Below, piece by piece: positions 51,461 to 61,034 of a stretch of 64,000 nucleotides of DNA. This DNA comes from Blattamonas nauphoetae. Lineage: Eukaryota; Preaxostyla; Oxymonadida. Made by a program: the position numbers and the translations under genes. Below the pieces are notes generated by a model that saw nothing but the letters and a program-made list of their open reading frames with translations, had not been told where the DNA came from and ran no database searches. The stretch is taken from the NCBI GenBank assembly GCA_033064195.1, contig JARBJD010000192.1, positions 62,001 to 126,000 of the forward strand, read 5' to 3'. Numbering within the stretch: position 1 is the stretch's first letter; each line of letters starts with the position of its first letter.

Positions 51461-53323
51461 TTATGATTTCGGGATTCCGAGTTCCTTGTGCAATGCTTTC
51501 AGTGTGTGATTTGGATAATACTCAACTTTAGGTTCGTCAATAACGAATCGTAAGACCCACCATGTTGTGGCAGTTGTGGCTAAAATCGGTGCTGGAGGAT
51601 GAGTAAATGTTGTCATATCACTACTCTTTTGACTTGGATCGAGAACATTGTAGTACGTATCAATCAGACCTTGGTAAATCGGACTTGACCTCAAAGTGAC
51701 GGGAACATTCTGACCTCTTGAACTGATTGAATCATTGCAGTTTGTTGGACATCCACTTCGTTGAGTTGAAAAGCATAAGAGGAAGTCAGTATTGTCATGA
51801 ATCGGACGTACTCTTGCCATTGTTTCATTTGGGTAAGTTCTACCACCTTCAAGATGTTCTTCAACGAGAGAATCCGTCAATGAACGCTCCAAATCATCTG
51901 GAACAGTGAGGTATGAATCAAGATTGAGTGTCGAAAATGCGAACTGATAAAAGCGAGCTCCAATGGTTGATGTCCAGTTTTCTGGATAGTATTTGTTGAG
52001 TAGATGCACACGAAGATCTTTCTGCATTGGATTGTGGAAACAAGTGACTTCATTATCGTAGTGACGAAAGAGGAGCATAATGTCCTTGGCATTAACGAGA
52101 ACCATCTGTTGAGTACAATCAATACCTGTTGCTGTTGGTGTCTTCTGAAATGGATAGAACGATATCTTTTCTGCTGGAATTGTTCCTGGACGATCCTGAT
52201 ACATCTTTTTCAGACTCTCTTTCGCAATTTCTTTCATTTTGTATCCAGCACTCATGCAGTATACGTCATCAATTTGATAATCAATAATGTTCAATGAGAT
52301 GTACTGATCCACAAATTCTGGTTCTTTTGTAACTGTTCCTGCTGAATTATAGTAAATGTCTTGAGTCACTGCTGATATCCTAAATGATTGACCAATCTGA
52401 ACAAAATTCTTGGTGCAGTTCGCAAGAAGAGAGTGGAAAAACCATGGACGATGTTGTTGACAATCGGCAATTGCATGATGAATTGGTGGTTTTGTTGAGC
52501 CAATGAAGGTCGACAATGTATTCTTCAAAGTGAGTTCAGGATTAACAGGACAACAAACAAATGCATCCTCATTGATGTATACACTGAGTTTCAGATCTCC
52601 GAAGAGACATTTTGGATGGTCAGTCATTCCTGAGAAAATGAGCAGATCTTCAAGGTTTATTGACACACGAATCGGTACCTTAATTGTGTCAGTGAAATGG
52701 CCAGCTTGAGACACTGTGGTGAAGTCTGACAATGGAATCTCGACACCTGCAACAGATTCGTCATGATTCCAAGCATTCTGCCATGGCGTGTGTGCGTGCT
52801 TCCGATTCTCCAATTGACTCTTTGGTTTGATCATATTGTAAATGTGAGACTCCATTGAAACGTCATTGTTTGCTGGACTTATGATTCTTTGATTGTTGTG
52901 AAGAACAGTAAATCTACTAAAGATTGATGCTGAATGCTTGAGTCCGACGAACATAAATATCCTCTCATTTGAGTAAGATCCAACTTTGTCTGGGGTAATG
53001 TCCCAATTGTTGACTTTCAGAGTCGTTGTTATTGTGAACGTAATGAATGAATCATCGATTTGACAAATGTCTTGATTACCAGTCAGTGGGATGATTATCT
53101 CTTGTCCTTTGTAGAAACGTGAATTCTCTGATGGTTTCAATTCTTGAATAGAAGTACTGTGTGCTCCATCATTCAAGAGGAAATTAACGTGATGTTCGGA
53201 CATCAGTTGCTGTTGTATTTGACCGATGTCATCTCTGGTGTACTTTATTGATCCTGTGGTGTTTCCAGTCAAAGTTGAGGCTCCATGTCTTTTGTTTGTC
53301 AGATGTGTAATGTGTGAGTTCAT
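51461..53323 (-). CDS. capsid-type protein 1 of the virus-like element
   Basis: 620 residues from ATG 53323. Blocks shared with capsid-type protein 2: DHPKCLFGDLKLSVYINED plus AFVCCPVNPELTLKNTL near residues 235-270, and SPIYQGLIDTYYNVL...PPAPILATTATTWWVLRF near the end. Its N-terminal part includes FYKGQEIIIPLTGNQDICQI, typical of a beta-sandwich start. Two tandem full-length capsid-like paralogs suggest a capsid built from both, as hetero-oligomers or as hexon and minor component (inference). Confidence 0.6.
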   Translation of the reverse strand: MNSHITHLTNKRHGASTLTGNTTGSIKYTRDDIGQIQQQLMSEHHVNFLLNDGAHSTSIQELKPSENSRFYKGQEIIIPLTGNQDICQIDDSFITFTITTTLKVNNWDITPDKVGSYSNERIFMFVGLKHSASIFSRFTVLHNNQRIISPANNDVSMESHIYNMIKPKSQLENRKHAHTPWQNAWNHDESVAGVEIPLSDFTTVSQAGHFTDTIKVPIRVSINLEDLLIFSGMTDHPKCLFGDLKLSVYINEDAFVCCPVNPELTLKNTLSTFIGSTKPPIHHAIADCQQHRPWFFHSLLANCTKNFVQIGQSFRISAVTQDIYYNSAGTVTKEPEFVDQYISLNIIDYQIDDVYCMSAGYKMKEIAKESLKKMYQDRPGTIPAEKISFYPFQKTPTATGIDCTQQMVLVNAKDIMLLFRHYDNEVTCFHNPMQKDLRVHLLNKYYPENWTSTIGARFYQFAFSTLNLDSYLTVPDDLERSLTDSLVEEHLEGGRTYPNETMARVRPIHDNTDFLLCFSTQRSGCPTNCNDSISSRGQNVPVTLRSSPIYQGLIDTYYNVLDPSQKSSDMTTFTHPPAPILATTATTWWVLRFVIDEPKVEYYPNHTLKALHKELGIPKS

Positions 53324-53341
53324 TTTATCAAAAATAAAAAA
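53324..53341 (-). promoter_or_regulatory. AT-rich start-site motif
   Basis: Minus strand TTTTTTATTTTTGATAAA just before the ATG. Confidence 0.6.
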
Positions 53342-53351
53342 ACATAATTGA

Positions 53352-53654
53352 TTATTTCTTTTTCACTTTCTTTAACTTTGGTTTTGGCTTCAGCTTTTCT
53401 TCCAGTCTCAGTATTTCTCCTCTGAGCTGATTTGCAACTGCTGTGTTTCCTTCATTGATTGCTTGCTCATACTGTGCCATCTTTTCTGCATGGATTTGCT
53501 GATCCGATTTCACGTCTGGAATCATCTCAACACCTGTCTGTGCAATCTTAGAAATCACTGGTCCAACAAAGGGAATGAGATTCAAAAATGGTGCTCCAAT
53601 TCTGAGAATGGTTTTGCCGACTCCTGCTAATTTTGAAAACCAACCTGGTGCCAT
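53352..53654 (-). CDS. small hydrophobic virion-type protein A
   Basis: 100 residues. N-terminus MAPGWFSKLAGVGKTILRIG, then the hydrophobic stretch APFLNLIPFVGPVISKI, then a charged coil and the basic tail KPKPKLKKVKKK. An amphipathic or hydrophobic N-terminal half with a basic tail resembles small adenovirus-type core or membrane-active proteins. Its first residues match those of protein B next door (MAPG-x-F-x-K-L). Confidence 0.55.
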   Translation of the reverse strand: MAPGWFSKLAGVGKTILRIGAPFLNLIPFVGPVISKIAQTGVEMIPDVKSDQQIHAEKMAQYEQAINEGNTAVANQLRGEILRLEEKLKPKPKLKKVKKK

Positions 53655-53673
53655 TTATGTAAAAATAAAAAAC
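53655..53673 (-). promoter_or_regulatory. AT-rich start-site motif
   Basis: Minus strand TTTTTTATTTTTACATAA directly before ATGGCACCAGG; nearly identical to the motif at 54031-54049. Confidence 0.65.
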
Positions 53674-53688
53674 TGGATTCACTTATTT

Positions 53689-54030
53689 TTATAAACCTTT
53701 GAATTGAATCTTTGAATTTGACGATTGTGCCATGTCATCATTGGAGTATCGAGCATTTCGTGGCGGTTCATAATCAATCATTTGAGATCTTTGATCTGAG
53801 AAGTCCTGTCGTTGTGGCTTTTGTGACTGATTCATTGCTTTATTTTGTTGATATACATCCATCATTCCACCTAATCCACTTAGTATTCCTCCTGCTGTTT
53901 GTCCAAACTTGTTGTTCGTTTGTGAGAGCAAGCCACCACCGACTTGAAGCAGTGTTGGAGCGAATGGTTTGATGAATTGAAAGAATTGTTTGCCGATATT
54001 TTTGAGTTTGTTGAAACTTCCTGGTGCCAT
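53689..54030 (-). CDS. small hydrophobic virion-type protein B
   Basis: 113 residues beginning MAPGSFNKLKNIGKQFFQFI, then a Gly-rich hydrophobic segment (TAGGILSGLGGMM) and a polar Gln/Ser/Asn-rich C-terminus. The shared MAPG-type start and spacing make it a probable paralog of protein A. A membrane-lytic or core role is a guess from pattern. Confidence 0.55.
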   Translation of the reverse strand: MAPGSFNKLKNIGKQFFQFIKPFAPTLLQVGGGLLSQTNNKFGQTAGGILSGLGGMMDVYQQNKAMNQSQKPQRQDFSDQRSQMIDYEPPRNARYSNDDMAQSSNSKIQFKGL

Positions 54031-54049
54031 TTATGTAAAAATAAAAAAT
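54031..54049 (-). promoter_or_regulatory. AT-rich start-site motif
   Basis: Minus strand TTTTTTATTTTTACATAA directly before ATGGCACCAGG. Confidence 0.65.
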
Positions 54050-54065
54050 ACAATTCATGAAATAT

Positions 54066-54653
54066 TTATCTCGGTATTGCTTTCGTCAGTGAAATGCCAT
54101 AATTGAGAATAGTATTGTAAGCTTCATTGTAGGCAATACTCATATCTTTTCCACCAACGAGAATCTTGAAAATCGTTCGAAATACAGGTAGTTTATTCAG
54201 ACATAGGCACTTGTCAGACAAATCATCCAATTCGATCACCACATCATTGATTCCAGTCAATGTAGCAATCAGAGCACATAAATCACTTTGGTTTGTGATA
54301 AGTTTCTTTGACGGTTCTATGAGATTATTCAGGAGTTTCTTTTCACATGCAAAAGCATTTTTGTACACTACTAGCAGTTGATCTTTGAATGCTGCGATAT
54401 TCGAAGTATATTCTCGAAGTGGAATTGAACGACTCTGGATCGGTGCTGATGGATAGATCTCTAGTGGTGGTGGATCGTAAATACCTGATTCATTGTTCAT
54501 TTCAACATTTGCTCCTTGTTCATTTCGATCTTCGAGCTTTTGTCTTCCAGAAGATGCTCCTTTACTATCGATGATGACATTGTTGGTGATTGACGTTGGA
54601 ACAGAAGAAGAACTTGTGTGTTTTGTAAATTGACAACTTAGAATTGGCTGCAT
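54066..54653 (-). CDS. virus-like element protein, unrecognised (195 residues)
   Basis: ATG at 54653 chosen (MQPILSCQFTKHTSSSS); a GTG three bases upstream is not needed. The N-terminal 75 residues are polar and contain PPPLEIYPSAP, a late-domain-like Pro-rich motif; the C-terminal part is helical (LCALIATLTGINDVVIELDD). No family recognised. It belongs to the structural block by position and by its upstream AT motif. Confidence 0.5.
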   Translation of the reverse strand: MQPILSCQFTKHTSSSSVPTSITNNVIIDSKGASSGRQKLEDRNEQGANVEMNNESGIYDPPPLEIYPSAPIQSRSIPLREYTSNIAAFKDQLLVVYKNAFACEKKLLNNLIEPSKKLITNQSDLCALIATLTGINDVVIELDDLSDKCLCLNKLPVFRTIFKILVGGKDMSIAYNEAYNTILNYGISLTKAIPR

Positions 54654-54675
54654 CACTTTCTATAACAATAAAAAA
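54654..54675 (-). promoter_or_regulatory. AT-rich start-site motif (weaker)
   Basis: Minus strand TTTTTTATTGTTATAGAAAG before the ATG at 54653. Confidence 0.5.
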
Positions 54676-54689
54676 TTGATTTTAATGTT

Positions 54690-55643
54690 TTATGATTCCA
54701 TTTCTTTCTCCAAGTGTGCGAATCGAGCATATTCAGGCATATACACTTGTTGGTATTGACCTACGTCTCTTGTTCGATATGCTTCAGTTGTCAATTGATT
54801 CAGAACTGTTGTTATATCAGCAGTGTATTGACCAAGGAATTCACCCAAATATGTTGGATTTTTAGTCGTTATTTCAAGAAATTGAGGATTCACCAGTTCT
54901 TTGAAATCTTTTCTGTTCTTGACTCTCTGACATTCTTCATTTGTGCTTGCGAAGTTTTGAACATTATCTTCAAGCCATTTATCCCACATCTTTGATGCTA
55001 TTTTAGACTGAATTGAATTGAAAACCATATTGTCCAATACTCCATTGCTTATATCAACTGGATGATCTTTACTGGCACGATACACCTTCAAAACATTCGT
55101 CATGTAGTCACCAACTGCTTTCTTCATTATTGCATAAGGTTGTTGTGATCGTTGCTTTTGCATATCTCCATAGCTCACTTCATGATAGTTTCCAGGCAAA
55201 TCGTATGTTCCAGTCTTGAGGAAATTGGTATGTGCAGCTTTGATTCTTCTTCCGTGATCTTGACGAAATGATGAATAGGGTTGTTGTCTACGCATATCTG
55301 GTGTTGGATTCATTGAATAGTATGTCTCGACGACAGGTCTACTATTGTATGGTGCCAACATGAACCCATTCGCTGCAATCAGATCACCACTTTCTTTGTC
55401 ATAAATCATCACATCTGGAACTTTTCCATGTTTTTCCATCTGAACAGTCCAATTTTGTCCAGTCCTTTCAATGTACTCCAAAGCAGATGGAACACTACTG
55501 AGTGCAGAATTGAATTTTGTTCTTATGTCATCGTCAGCATAGATTCGTTTCATTGCTGCTTGAGTATCTTGTGAATAACTCATTTTTGGTTTCTTTGGTT
55601 GTGCTTTTCTTGCTGTTTTTTGGTACACAATCTTTTGCGACAT
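54690..55643 (-). CDS. virus-like element protein, unrecognised (317 residues)
   Basis: Starts MSQKIVYQKTARKAQPKKPK, a basic N-terminus, followed by mixed alpha/beta sequence (LSSVPSALEYIERTGQNWTV; DVMIYDKESGDLIAANGFML) and a helical C-terminal half (LGEFLGQYTADITTVLNQLT). No family recognised; it could be a core or connector protein. It faces the ATPase gene across a 61-bp divergent region. Confidence 0.5.
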   Translation of the reverse strand: MSQKIVYQKTARKAQPKKPKMSYSQDTQAAMKRIYADDDIRTKFNSALSSVPSALEYIERTGQNWTVQMEKHGKVPDVMIYDKESGDLIAANGFMLAPYNSRPVVETYYSMNPTPDMRRQQPYSSFRQDHGRRIKAAHTNFLKTGTYDLPGNYHEVSYGDMQKQRSQQPYAIMKKAVGDYMTNVLKVYRASKDHPVDISNGVLDNMVFNSIQSKIASKMWDKWLEDNVQNFASTNEECQRVKNRKDFKELVNPQFLEITTKNPTYLGEFLGQYTADITTVLNQLTTEAYRTRDVGQYQQVYMPEYARFAHLEKEMES

Positions 55644-55704
55644 CTGTGTATTTCATACAAAATAAAAAACCCAAAACTATATTTTAATTCGTGATAAATC
55701 ATAA
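55644..55704. promoter_or_regulatory. divergent promoter between the 317-residue protein and the ATPase
   Basis: On the minus-strand side the usual TTTTTTATTTTG core occurs at about 55659-55670. On the plus-strand side the ATPase start is preceded by TATATTTTAATTC and CATAAATG. The ATPase lacks a clear copy of the core motif, so it may be expressed at a different stage (inference). Confidence 0.5.
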
Positions 55705-56550
55705 ATGCAAAGAACAAAAATGTCATTAACAGCGTATGTGAATGCAAAAATAAGTGAAGCATCGAATCGAAATGTTTCTCATGAAGTGCAAACACAAATA
55801 CATCCAGACCTAAATTTCAATCGCAATAGTGTTAATGTCCTGGTTGGAATCAGAGGAAGTGGAAAGACATTCAATGCTCTTCGAGAAGTTGCCAAACTCC
55901 AAAATGTTCAAGTTAGGAATGAACTCTTTCACCTTTTTGTCTTCGTCACTGATAAGAACATTGATCCAACCTTCGACAAATTCAAACCAACACTGAACGT
56001 TCCTTACGTGAAAGTGAAATATGATGAAGCACTACCATTTCTGTTGGAATTGTCTCAATCAAAGGCAGCTTATGAAGAAATTATTGACAATCAGTGGCAA
56101 GATAGAATTACTGATGAATGCAGGGATGACCTCTTTGATGCTCTTTACATTGAGGACTTCTCAGTGAAAAATCTCCAAACGATTATACTCCTTGATGACT
56201 GTCGCCGGATCCTCGGTGAACGTAGAACATCCAAAAATAGAATGACAATGATGGACTTGTTACTGGAGAATCGACAACCAAAGTTCACATTCTTTCTGAC
56301 GATGCATGAACTCTTCAGTTTGTCAGCAGATATGAAGTCAAACATTGATTCAATGTGGATTTTTGGAGGATTCAACAAAGAACGAATCAGTCGAGTCTAT
56401 CCTCAACTGAATGCACCAATTGACATTCGACAGTTCTGGAACATCTATCAACGAAAACAGAAATGTGAAGCAATCATTCTTCGATACAATACTGATGGAG
56501 TTGCACTGACTGAGATCAACAAAGATGGACTAATTCGTGGTGTCAGATAA
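55705..56550 (+). CDS. packaging-type ATPase (FtsK/HerA-like, A32 type) of the virus-like element
   Basis: 281 residues from ATG 55705. Walker A loop VLVGIRGSGKTFNALRE near residue 50, Walker B IILLDDCRRILG near residue 160, and a downstream sensor-like Asn/Gln block (RQPKFTFFLTMHE). This arrangement matches the genome-packaging ATPases of Polintons, virophages, adenovirus-like and NCLDV viruses. It is the hallmark that links the neighbouring beta-rich proteins to a virion. Confidence 0.75.
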   Translation: MQRTKMSLTAYVNAKISEASNRNVSHEVQTQIHPDLNFNRNSVNVLVGIRGSGKTFNALREVAKLQNVQVRNELFHLFVFVTDKNIDPTFDKFKPTLNVPYVKVKYDEALPFLLELSQSKAAYEEIIDNQWQDRITDECRDDLFDALYIEDFSVKNLQTIILLDDCRRILGERRTSKNRMTMMDLLLENRQPKFTFFLTMHELFSLSADMKSNIDSMWIFGGFNKERISRVYPQLNAPIDIRQFWNIYQRKQKCEAIILRYNTDGVALTEINKDGLIRGVR

Positions 56551-56840
56551 TTCTTGGATGAGACTGCCAATCGTGTCTGTCAACGTACGAATTGATTCTT
56601 CAATGTCTGATAATCTTTGATCAATCGATAATGAGTTGGATTCACCAATGTTGTCATTGTTTATTTTTCGAAGTGCAATCTCCCCTCTGATTTTTGTGAT
56701 TTTGTATCCATCAATTCTGATCAACCGATTCAGTTTCTGAGTGGTGTATTCGTTCAGTTCTTTTCTGTTCTTTTCCAAAAACTTCTGAAAATCATAGACA
56801 GGCTTCTGATAAGGATCCGACTGATCCTACGGTTTTTGAT
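56541..56840 (-). CDS. coiled-coil remnant at the right edge of the virus-like element
   Basis: The minus-strand frame reads KPVYDFQKFLEKNRKELNEY and ends LSDIEESIRTLTDTIGSLIQ. No ATG is visible at its start, so it is partial. It overlaps the 3' end of the ATPase by about 10 bp. Function unknown. Confidence 0.35.
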
Positions 56841-57216
56841 CCGACCGTCCATATAATGCTTATTTCTTATTATTTTGTGGAATTTGAGTCTTTATTCGAA
56901 CAAAAAAGTGATATTGAAGTGAAAATAGAAAATTGTAATTCATAGTTTTGAACATGAGGGTTTGAGTTGATTTGAAGATAATGGTGCTGAAAACAAGAAT
57001 GAAGACAAATAACAACGAGGAGGAGCATTTCGTGATCGAGATTCATGCGAATGAACACCGGATGATCGTCGGAATCGATGATTTCAACATTCATGAAACC
57101 ATGACAAAGGGACAGATCCATCCACTTCACCCAAAGTGGAGTTAATTCGAACACAAACACCTTTCTTTTGTATTCTGAAGACAGAAAAGTGAATTTTAAT
57201 CAATACAGCTAAACTT
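56841..57216. other. right flank of the virus-like element
   Basis: A minus-strand open frame (56870-57160; VFELTPLWVKWMDLSLCHGF) has protein-like composition but no start or family. No terminal repeat was identified here. Confidence 0.3.
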
Positions 57217-57358
57217 GTTCTGAAATGAAGAGGAATAATTCAGAAATGAAAATGATTGTTCAGAAATGAAGAAGAATTGTTCAGAAATGAAAAATGATTG
57301 TTCAGAAATGAACATGAATAATTCAGAAATGAAAACTAATAATTCTGAAATGAAAAAC
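57217..57358 (+). repeat. left arm of an inverted satellite pair
   Basis: About seven copies of a 19-24-bp unit around TTCAGAAATGAAAATGATTG. The order of variants matches 62505-62728 in inverse, including GAAGAGGAATAATTCAGAAA at the outer end. Confidence 0.8.
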
Positions 57359-58889
57359 AACAGCTACAGGTATTCAAGACAACATATTTATGATGTTAAG
57401 CGGACGGACAGAGCACCAGATCTTGAGGACAGAGGACAGAGGTCTTGTCCGATTCGGAAATCCAGCTTGATATGCATTTGTTTCGTCTAAATTCACCTTC
57501 TTCCTGCTCGTAAAACACGCTTTGTCTTCATTTTGCTCGGTATTATGCCTGAGAATGTCTCGAAAAGACGATTCCAAAACAATAATTTTGCATTGCCTTT
57601 TTCTGACACTATAGTGAACTTTATCATTCAAGATTTGTTCATCCCCATCTAAAATTGTTGAAAATGGCGTTAAAGTGCGTGAAAACCGATTTGGTGGCTA
57701 ATCACGAGCTGGAGGGGTACTGTCCTACAAACTCCTAATTAGGAGTTCAGAGGACGATCGGCCCAAGAGAGGACAGAGTAGGACAAAATCGGACAAGCAC
57801 CTTATATTCATACTGGAACTTTCTCTCAATTAGTTCATCCAACTTCTGTCGTTATCTCAAAACAGGACAAATCGGACATGTCCTGTCCTGTCCTGTCCTG
57901 TCCTTTGATCTGATCCTCTCACCCATGTCAAGTTGTTCTTGTCTTCTCGCTTCTTTCAGATCCTCTCATCTCGCGAATTGATGTCAATACTCCATTCAAC
58001 ACTTCTTTTGTCCGGTTTTGATTCATTTTTGTCTCCATCGTAACCAAATTTGTGGAGATCTGCTCGACTATTTGTACACTCTCCTTTTCTCTGTCCATGA
58101 CTACAACCTTCTTTGATAAATGCCAATCTCACAATATTAGTTTGCCCTTCCGTCGTTTTTTCCATTTGATTCGTGTTTTTCTCTTCATTAGTCTGGAATT
58201 GGCGTCTGGTTCAAATCCAGATATGATCTAGACCGAAAGAAATGAGATATTGAACATTCATCATATCAGTATACTTCTCCATTGTTTTAACACTCGTATT
58301 TTTCTATTTCTCTCACTTGGTTCGGAGTAGATATCTTGATCACGCTCAAGTCAGAAATGGAGGTCATGAGGATGTGCTACGAAGTCGCTCACACAACAAC
58401 TCCATCGAAAAAGCCTGCTGTTCGGATTGATTGTCTTCTTATCATCTCCTATCTCCAACCTCTTAACATCCTAATCATCAAAATGAAACCCAAATGTCAC
58501 GTATCAGATCCACTTCACTAAGTGATATTCACACGTTTGTTCTTCGTTCTCGATCATTCTCTCATTCCATAACAGACAGCCATCATCGTTTCTCTTCTTC
58601 AACATCTTCCGATGCCACAAATCCAGAACAGAAACTTCAGAACGGAAGTGTACCAGTTTTGTAACATATCTGCCATTTCTGCGGCCTTTCTCGCCCTCAA
58701 CAGATTCACTTCATCATTGTTTTTCGATCAATGCAGAGGATGTTCATGTACTGTTCATGTTCTCGATCTCTCACTCGACATCCCATTTCAGCGCAATATC
58801 ACAATCATCTTTCATATCTCTTTCATTTCCCGAGGATATTACTATCAATTCGCGCACACGGCTCTCCATTCATTCTCATTTCGACCAAT
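57359..58889. other. simple-repeat-rich spacer
   Basis: GGACA-rich words near 57400-57460 and 57740-57850 and a CCTGT pentanucleotide run at about 57877-57902. No supported gene. Confidence 0.4.
57877..57902 (+). repeat. CCTGT microsatellite, about five units
   Basis: Five consecutive TGTCC units within the larger GGACA/TGTCC-rich stretch. Confidence 0.85.
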
Positions 58890-58892
58890 CTC

Positions 58893-59779
58893 ATGACATC
58901 AACTTCCAAATCGAACCTGACACCCAGTGAATTACCCAGGTCCGTTCTTCTTCCTTCGGTGGCATGGCAGGATCCAAAGTCTGGAGCCGAACTCGACGCC
59001 GAGTATGCTCACCTCATCGTCTCTGCCGATCGAAAACAACAACGACGACTGACGAGCCCCATCGCCCGACGAACATCGCTTCTCGATTGTCCCTGTCCCG
59101 CAGATGCACCAAACAAACCAGCTCTCACATGTCGCCCGTTCGGGCGGGACATAAAGTCCCGTTCTCTCTCTCCTGCAGGGGCGGAGTGATGTAGTGGTCG
59201 AGGATCTCCTAACACAAGCTTCGTTTGATCTCCAACGTACCTCACCATCCACAGCAGCTATCCGCTGCACCGCTTTATCCGCCTCGTCTGGCCAGCTCGT
59301 CAGCATCTCTCTTTCTCCGTCACTCCGCTCCAACTTTCCTGCAACTTTCGCTCTCCTTCATCCTTCGTCTCCCATTCTCCAACAAAAACGCTCACCTCCG
59401 CCACCTCAACCCGACACAAGAAAGGACATCAACCAGTGGCTCTCGTCTCACTCGCACTAAACCACATCAACAACGTCATCGCAGTTGGAAGGCGTGGATG
59501 AGCGAATTGAAGAGCAGAAGGCAGCCGACGAGCAGTTCATGTCGTGCTGCTCCACATGTTGCAGATAAACTCTCCACTGTGTATGTCCAGACATCACTTC
59601 GCCTATCAACAAAAGACCATCCATCCCCTCTCCACTGTCAGGTGACACACTCGACATTGGCCTCCCCTGTCACATCACCATCCTTCTGCCCCGCCAACGG
59701 AGAAGACGAATCGGTTCAGGAGACCGAGGTCGACTCAGTCAGACTGCTTGTTCTCGTCTTCGAACATCACAACCACTAA
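58893..59779 (+). pseudogene. unrecognised eroded coding stretch
   Basis: Begins with an ATG reading MTSTSKSNLTPSELPRSVLL and continues with AWQDPKSGAELDAEYAHLIV. Further frames (FDLQRTSPSTAAIRCTALSA; ENGEDE-type acidic end) follow out of phase. Composition is protein-like, but the frame changes and no family is recognised. Short introns might explain one of the changes. Confidence 0.3.
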
Positions 59780-59929
59780 CTCCCTCTTCACACCACCTTC
59801 CCTCCTCTCGACCACGTCACTTCCGACCAGACTGAATTCGCTCATCCACAACTTTATGCCTTCACAAAACTGATGATGAGTGCTCTGGGAAAGCCACATA
59901 CGAACTTGACAGCCCTTTCATCATCACCA

Positions 59930-61034
59930 CCACAATCTCAACACTCGATCTTCTCGTTCCATGAACCAGACTCACCAGCTCTATATCTTCCGCAGAACTT
60001 CTCCACATCGAAAGCGAGCTGTCGGAAAGAAACACAAGAAATTTTCACAATCCATCAGACGATGCAAGCTCGGTCATTCTTTTCTCCAGTACCTTCACAA
60101 CACTATATCTTCGGCTCCTCGTTCTCGTCGTGCACATCGAGCGAGGATGGAAGAGTGATTTCTGTGTCCTGCTCAGCCAACCCGTTCTCTTCGCTTTCCT
60201 GATCACGCTCTTGTACTTCCTCCTTCCGTTCAGCTCTGATGTGCTTTATTCCCCAACGACAGCCCAAGTGTTTGTTTCTGGAGCCAGCTGCTTCTTGGAT
60301 GGAGATTTCAAAGTGGACTACAAACTGTCGGACATGGACTGGAAATTTGATCTGAACTCGGCGATGTCTCCCGTGCCATTCTCGTCCGGCGTGGGTGATA
60401 TGCTCCTGAAATCATGCAAATTCGAACGCACTTGTATTCTGAACTCAATACTCGTCTGTGACGTCTCTGAAACTGTTGCTCTCGAGTCATCGTCGTTCTC
60501 AACCACACTCGCACCCAGCCACTTATCGTCCTCGACACGATCCAAACGGTGACATTCCAGAATGTACAATTTGATGATTGTGTCTCATCGACACTAAACG
60601 AAGGATTGTGTGAATACGAAACAACCACCACGTTGACTGTGTTCATTGCCATCGCTGAATGCATCGCTGTGCAATGCGGCGGGTCTCTCAACTTGAAAAG
60701 TGTGTCGATGTCTGGAAACGGCGATACCAAAGGCAATTTTGCTCCAGCACGGAAGTGCTTTCGATGTGTTTCAGAAGGAACAGCGAACATAGCCTCGGCA
60801 AGCGGAGATGGAGCAGATGCTCCACTGCACTGGATCTCGGGCTCCGAATCCACAATCAAGAAAGATGACAAAATACACGCGTCTCCTCTATTCGTCGCTG
60901 AACTTAAGAACAACGAGAGCACCAGCACACTCACCAAGAACGGGACGATCAACATCGAGCTCTCTTGGAAATGGCGACTCATCTTCGATAACGGAATGCA
61001 CAGCACGGAAACAATCAACATTCGCTCCTCCTAG
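59930..61034 (+). pseudogene. decayed adhesin-like surface-protein fragment
   Basis: Segments in changing frames show the surface-protein pattern: SSFSSCTSSEDGRVISVSCS, DMLLKSCKFERTCILNSILV and VTFQNVQFDDCVSSTLNEGL, then AIAECIAVQCGGSLNLKSVS. These S/N-x-x-F-x-x-C units are beta-helix-like repeats of the same kind as at 32729-33990. No intact start or membrane anchor remains. Several frame changes indicate decay. Confidence 0.55.

Larger units (their letters stand above)
49269..56840. mobile_element. virus-like element (Polinton-like/adintovirus-like structural module), about 7.5 kb
   Basis: Parts, left to right: a small structural-type protein, capsid-type protein 2, capsid-type protein 1, two small hydrophobic proteins, a 195-residue protein and a 317-residue protein, all on the minus strand; then a packaging-type ATPase on the plus strand and a small minus-strand coiled-coil remnant. 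The central block looks whole; about two breaks are apparent, both at the edges. No DNA polymerase, integrase, protease or terminal repeats were recognised, so the element is either a truncated insertion or belongs to a group with a different replication set. The open, undecayed central frames suggest a fairly recent integration or continued constraint. Confidence 0.75.

Noticed and set aside
49269-56840. PolB, retroviral-type integrase or adenain-type protease within the virus-like element
   Set aside because: None of the motifs expected for these enzymes was seen in any frame between the edges; the element is described without them.
57217-57358. CRISPR-like or regulatory repeat array
   Set aside because: The units are tandem satellite variants with no unique spacers, mirrored in inverse at 62505-62728.
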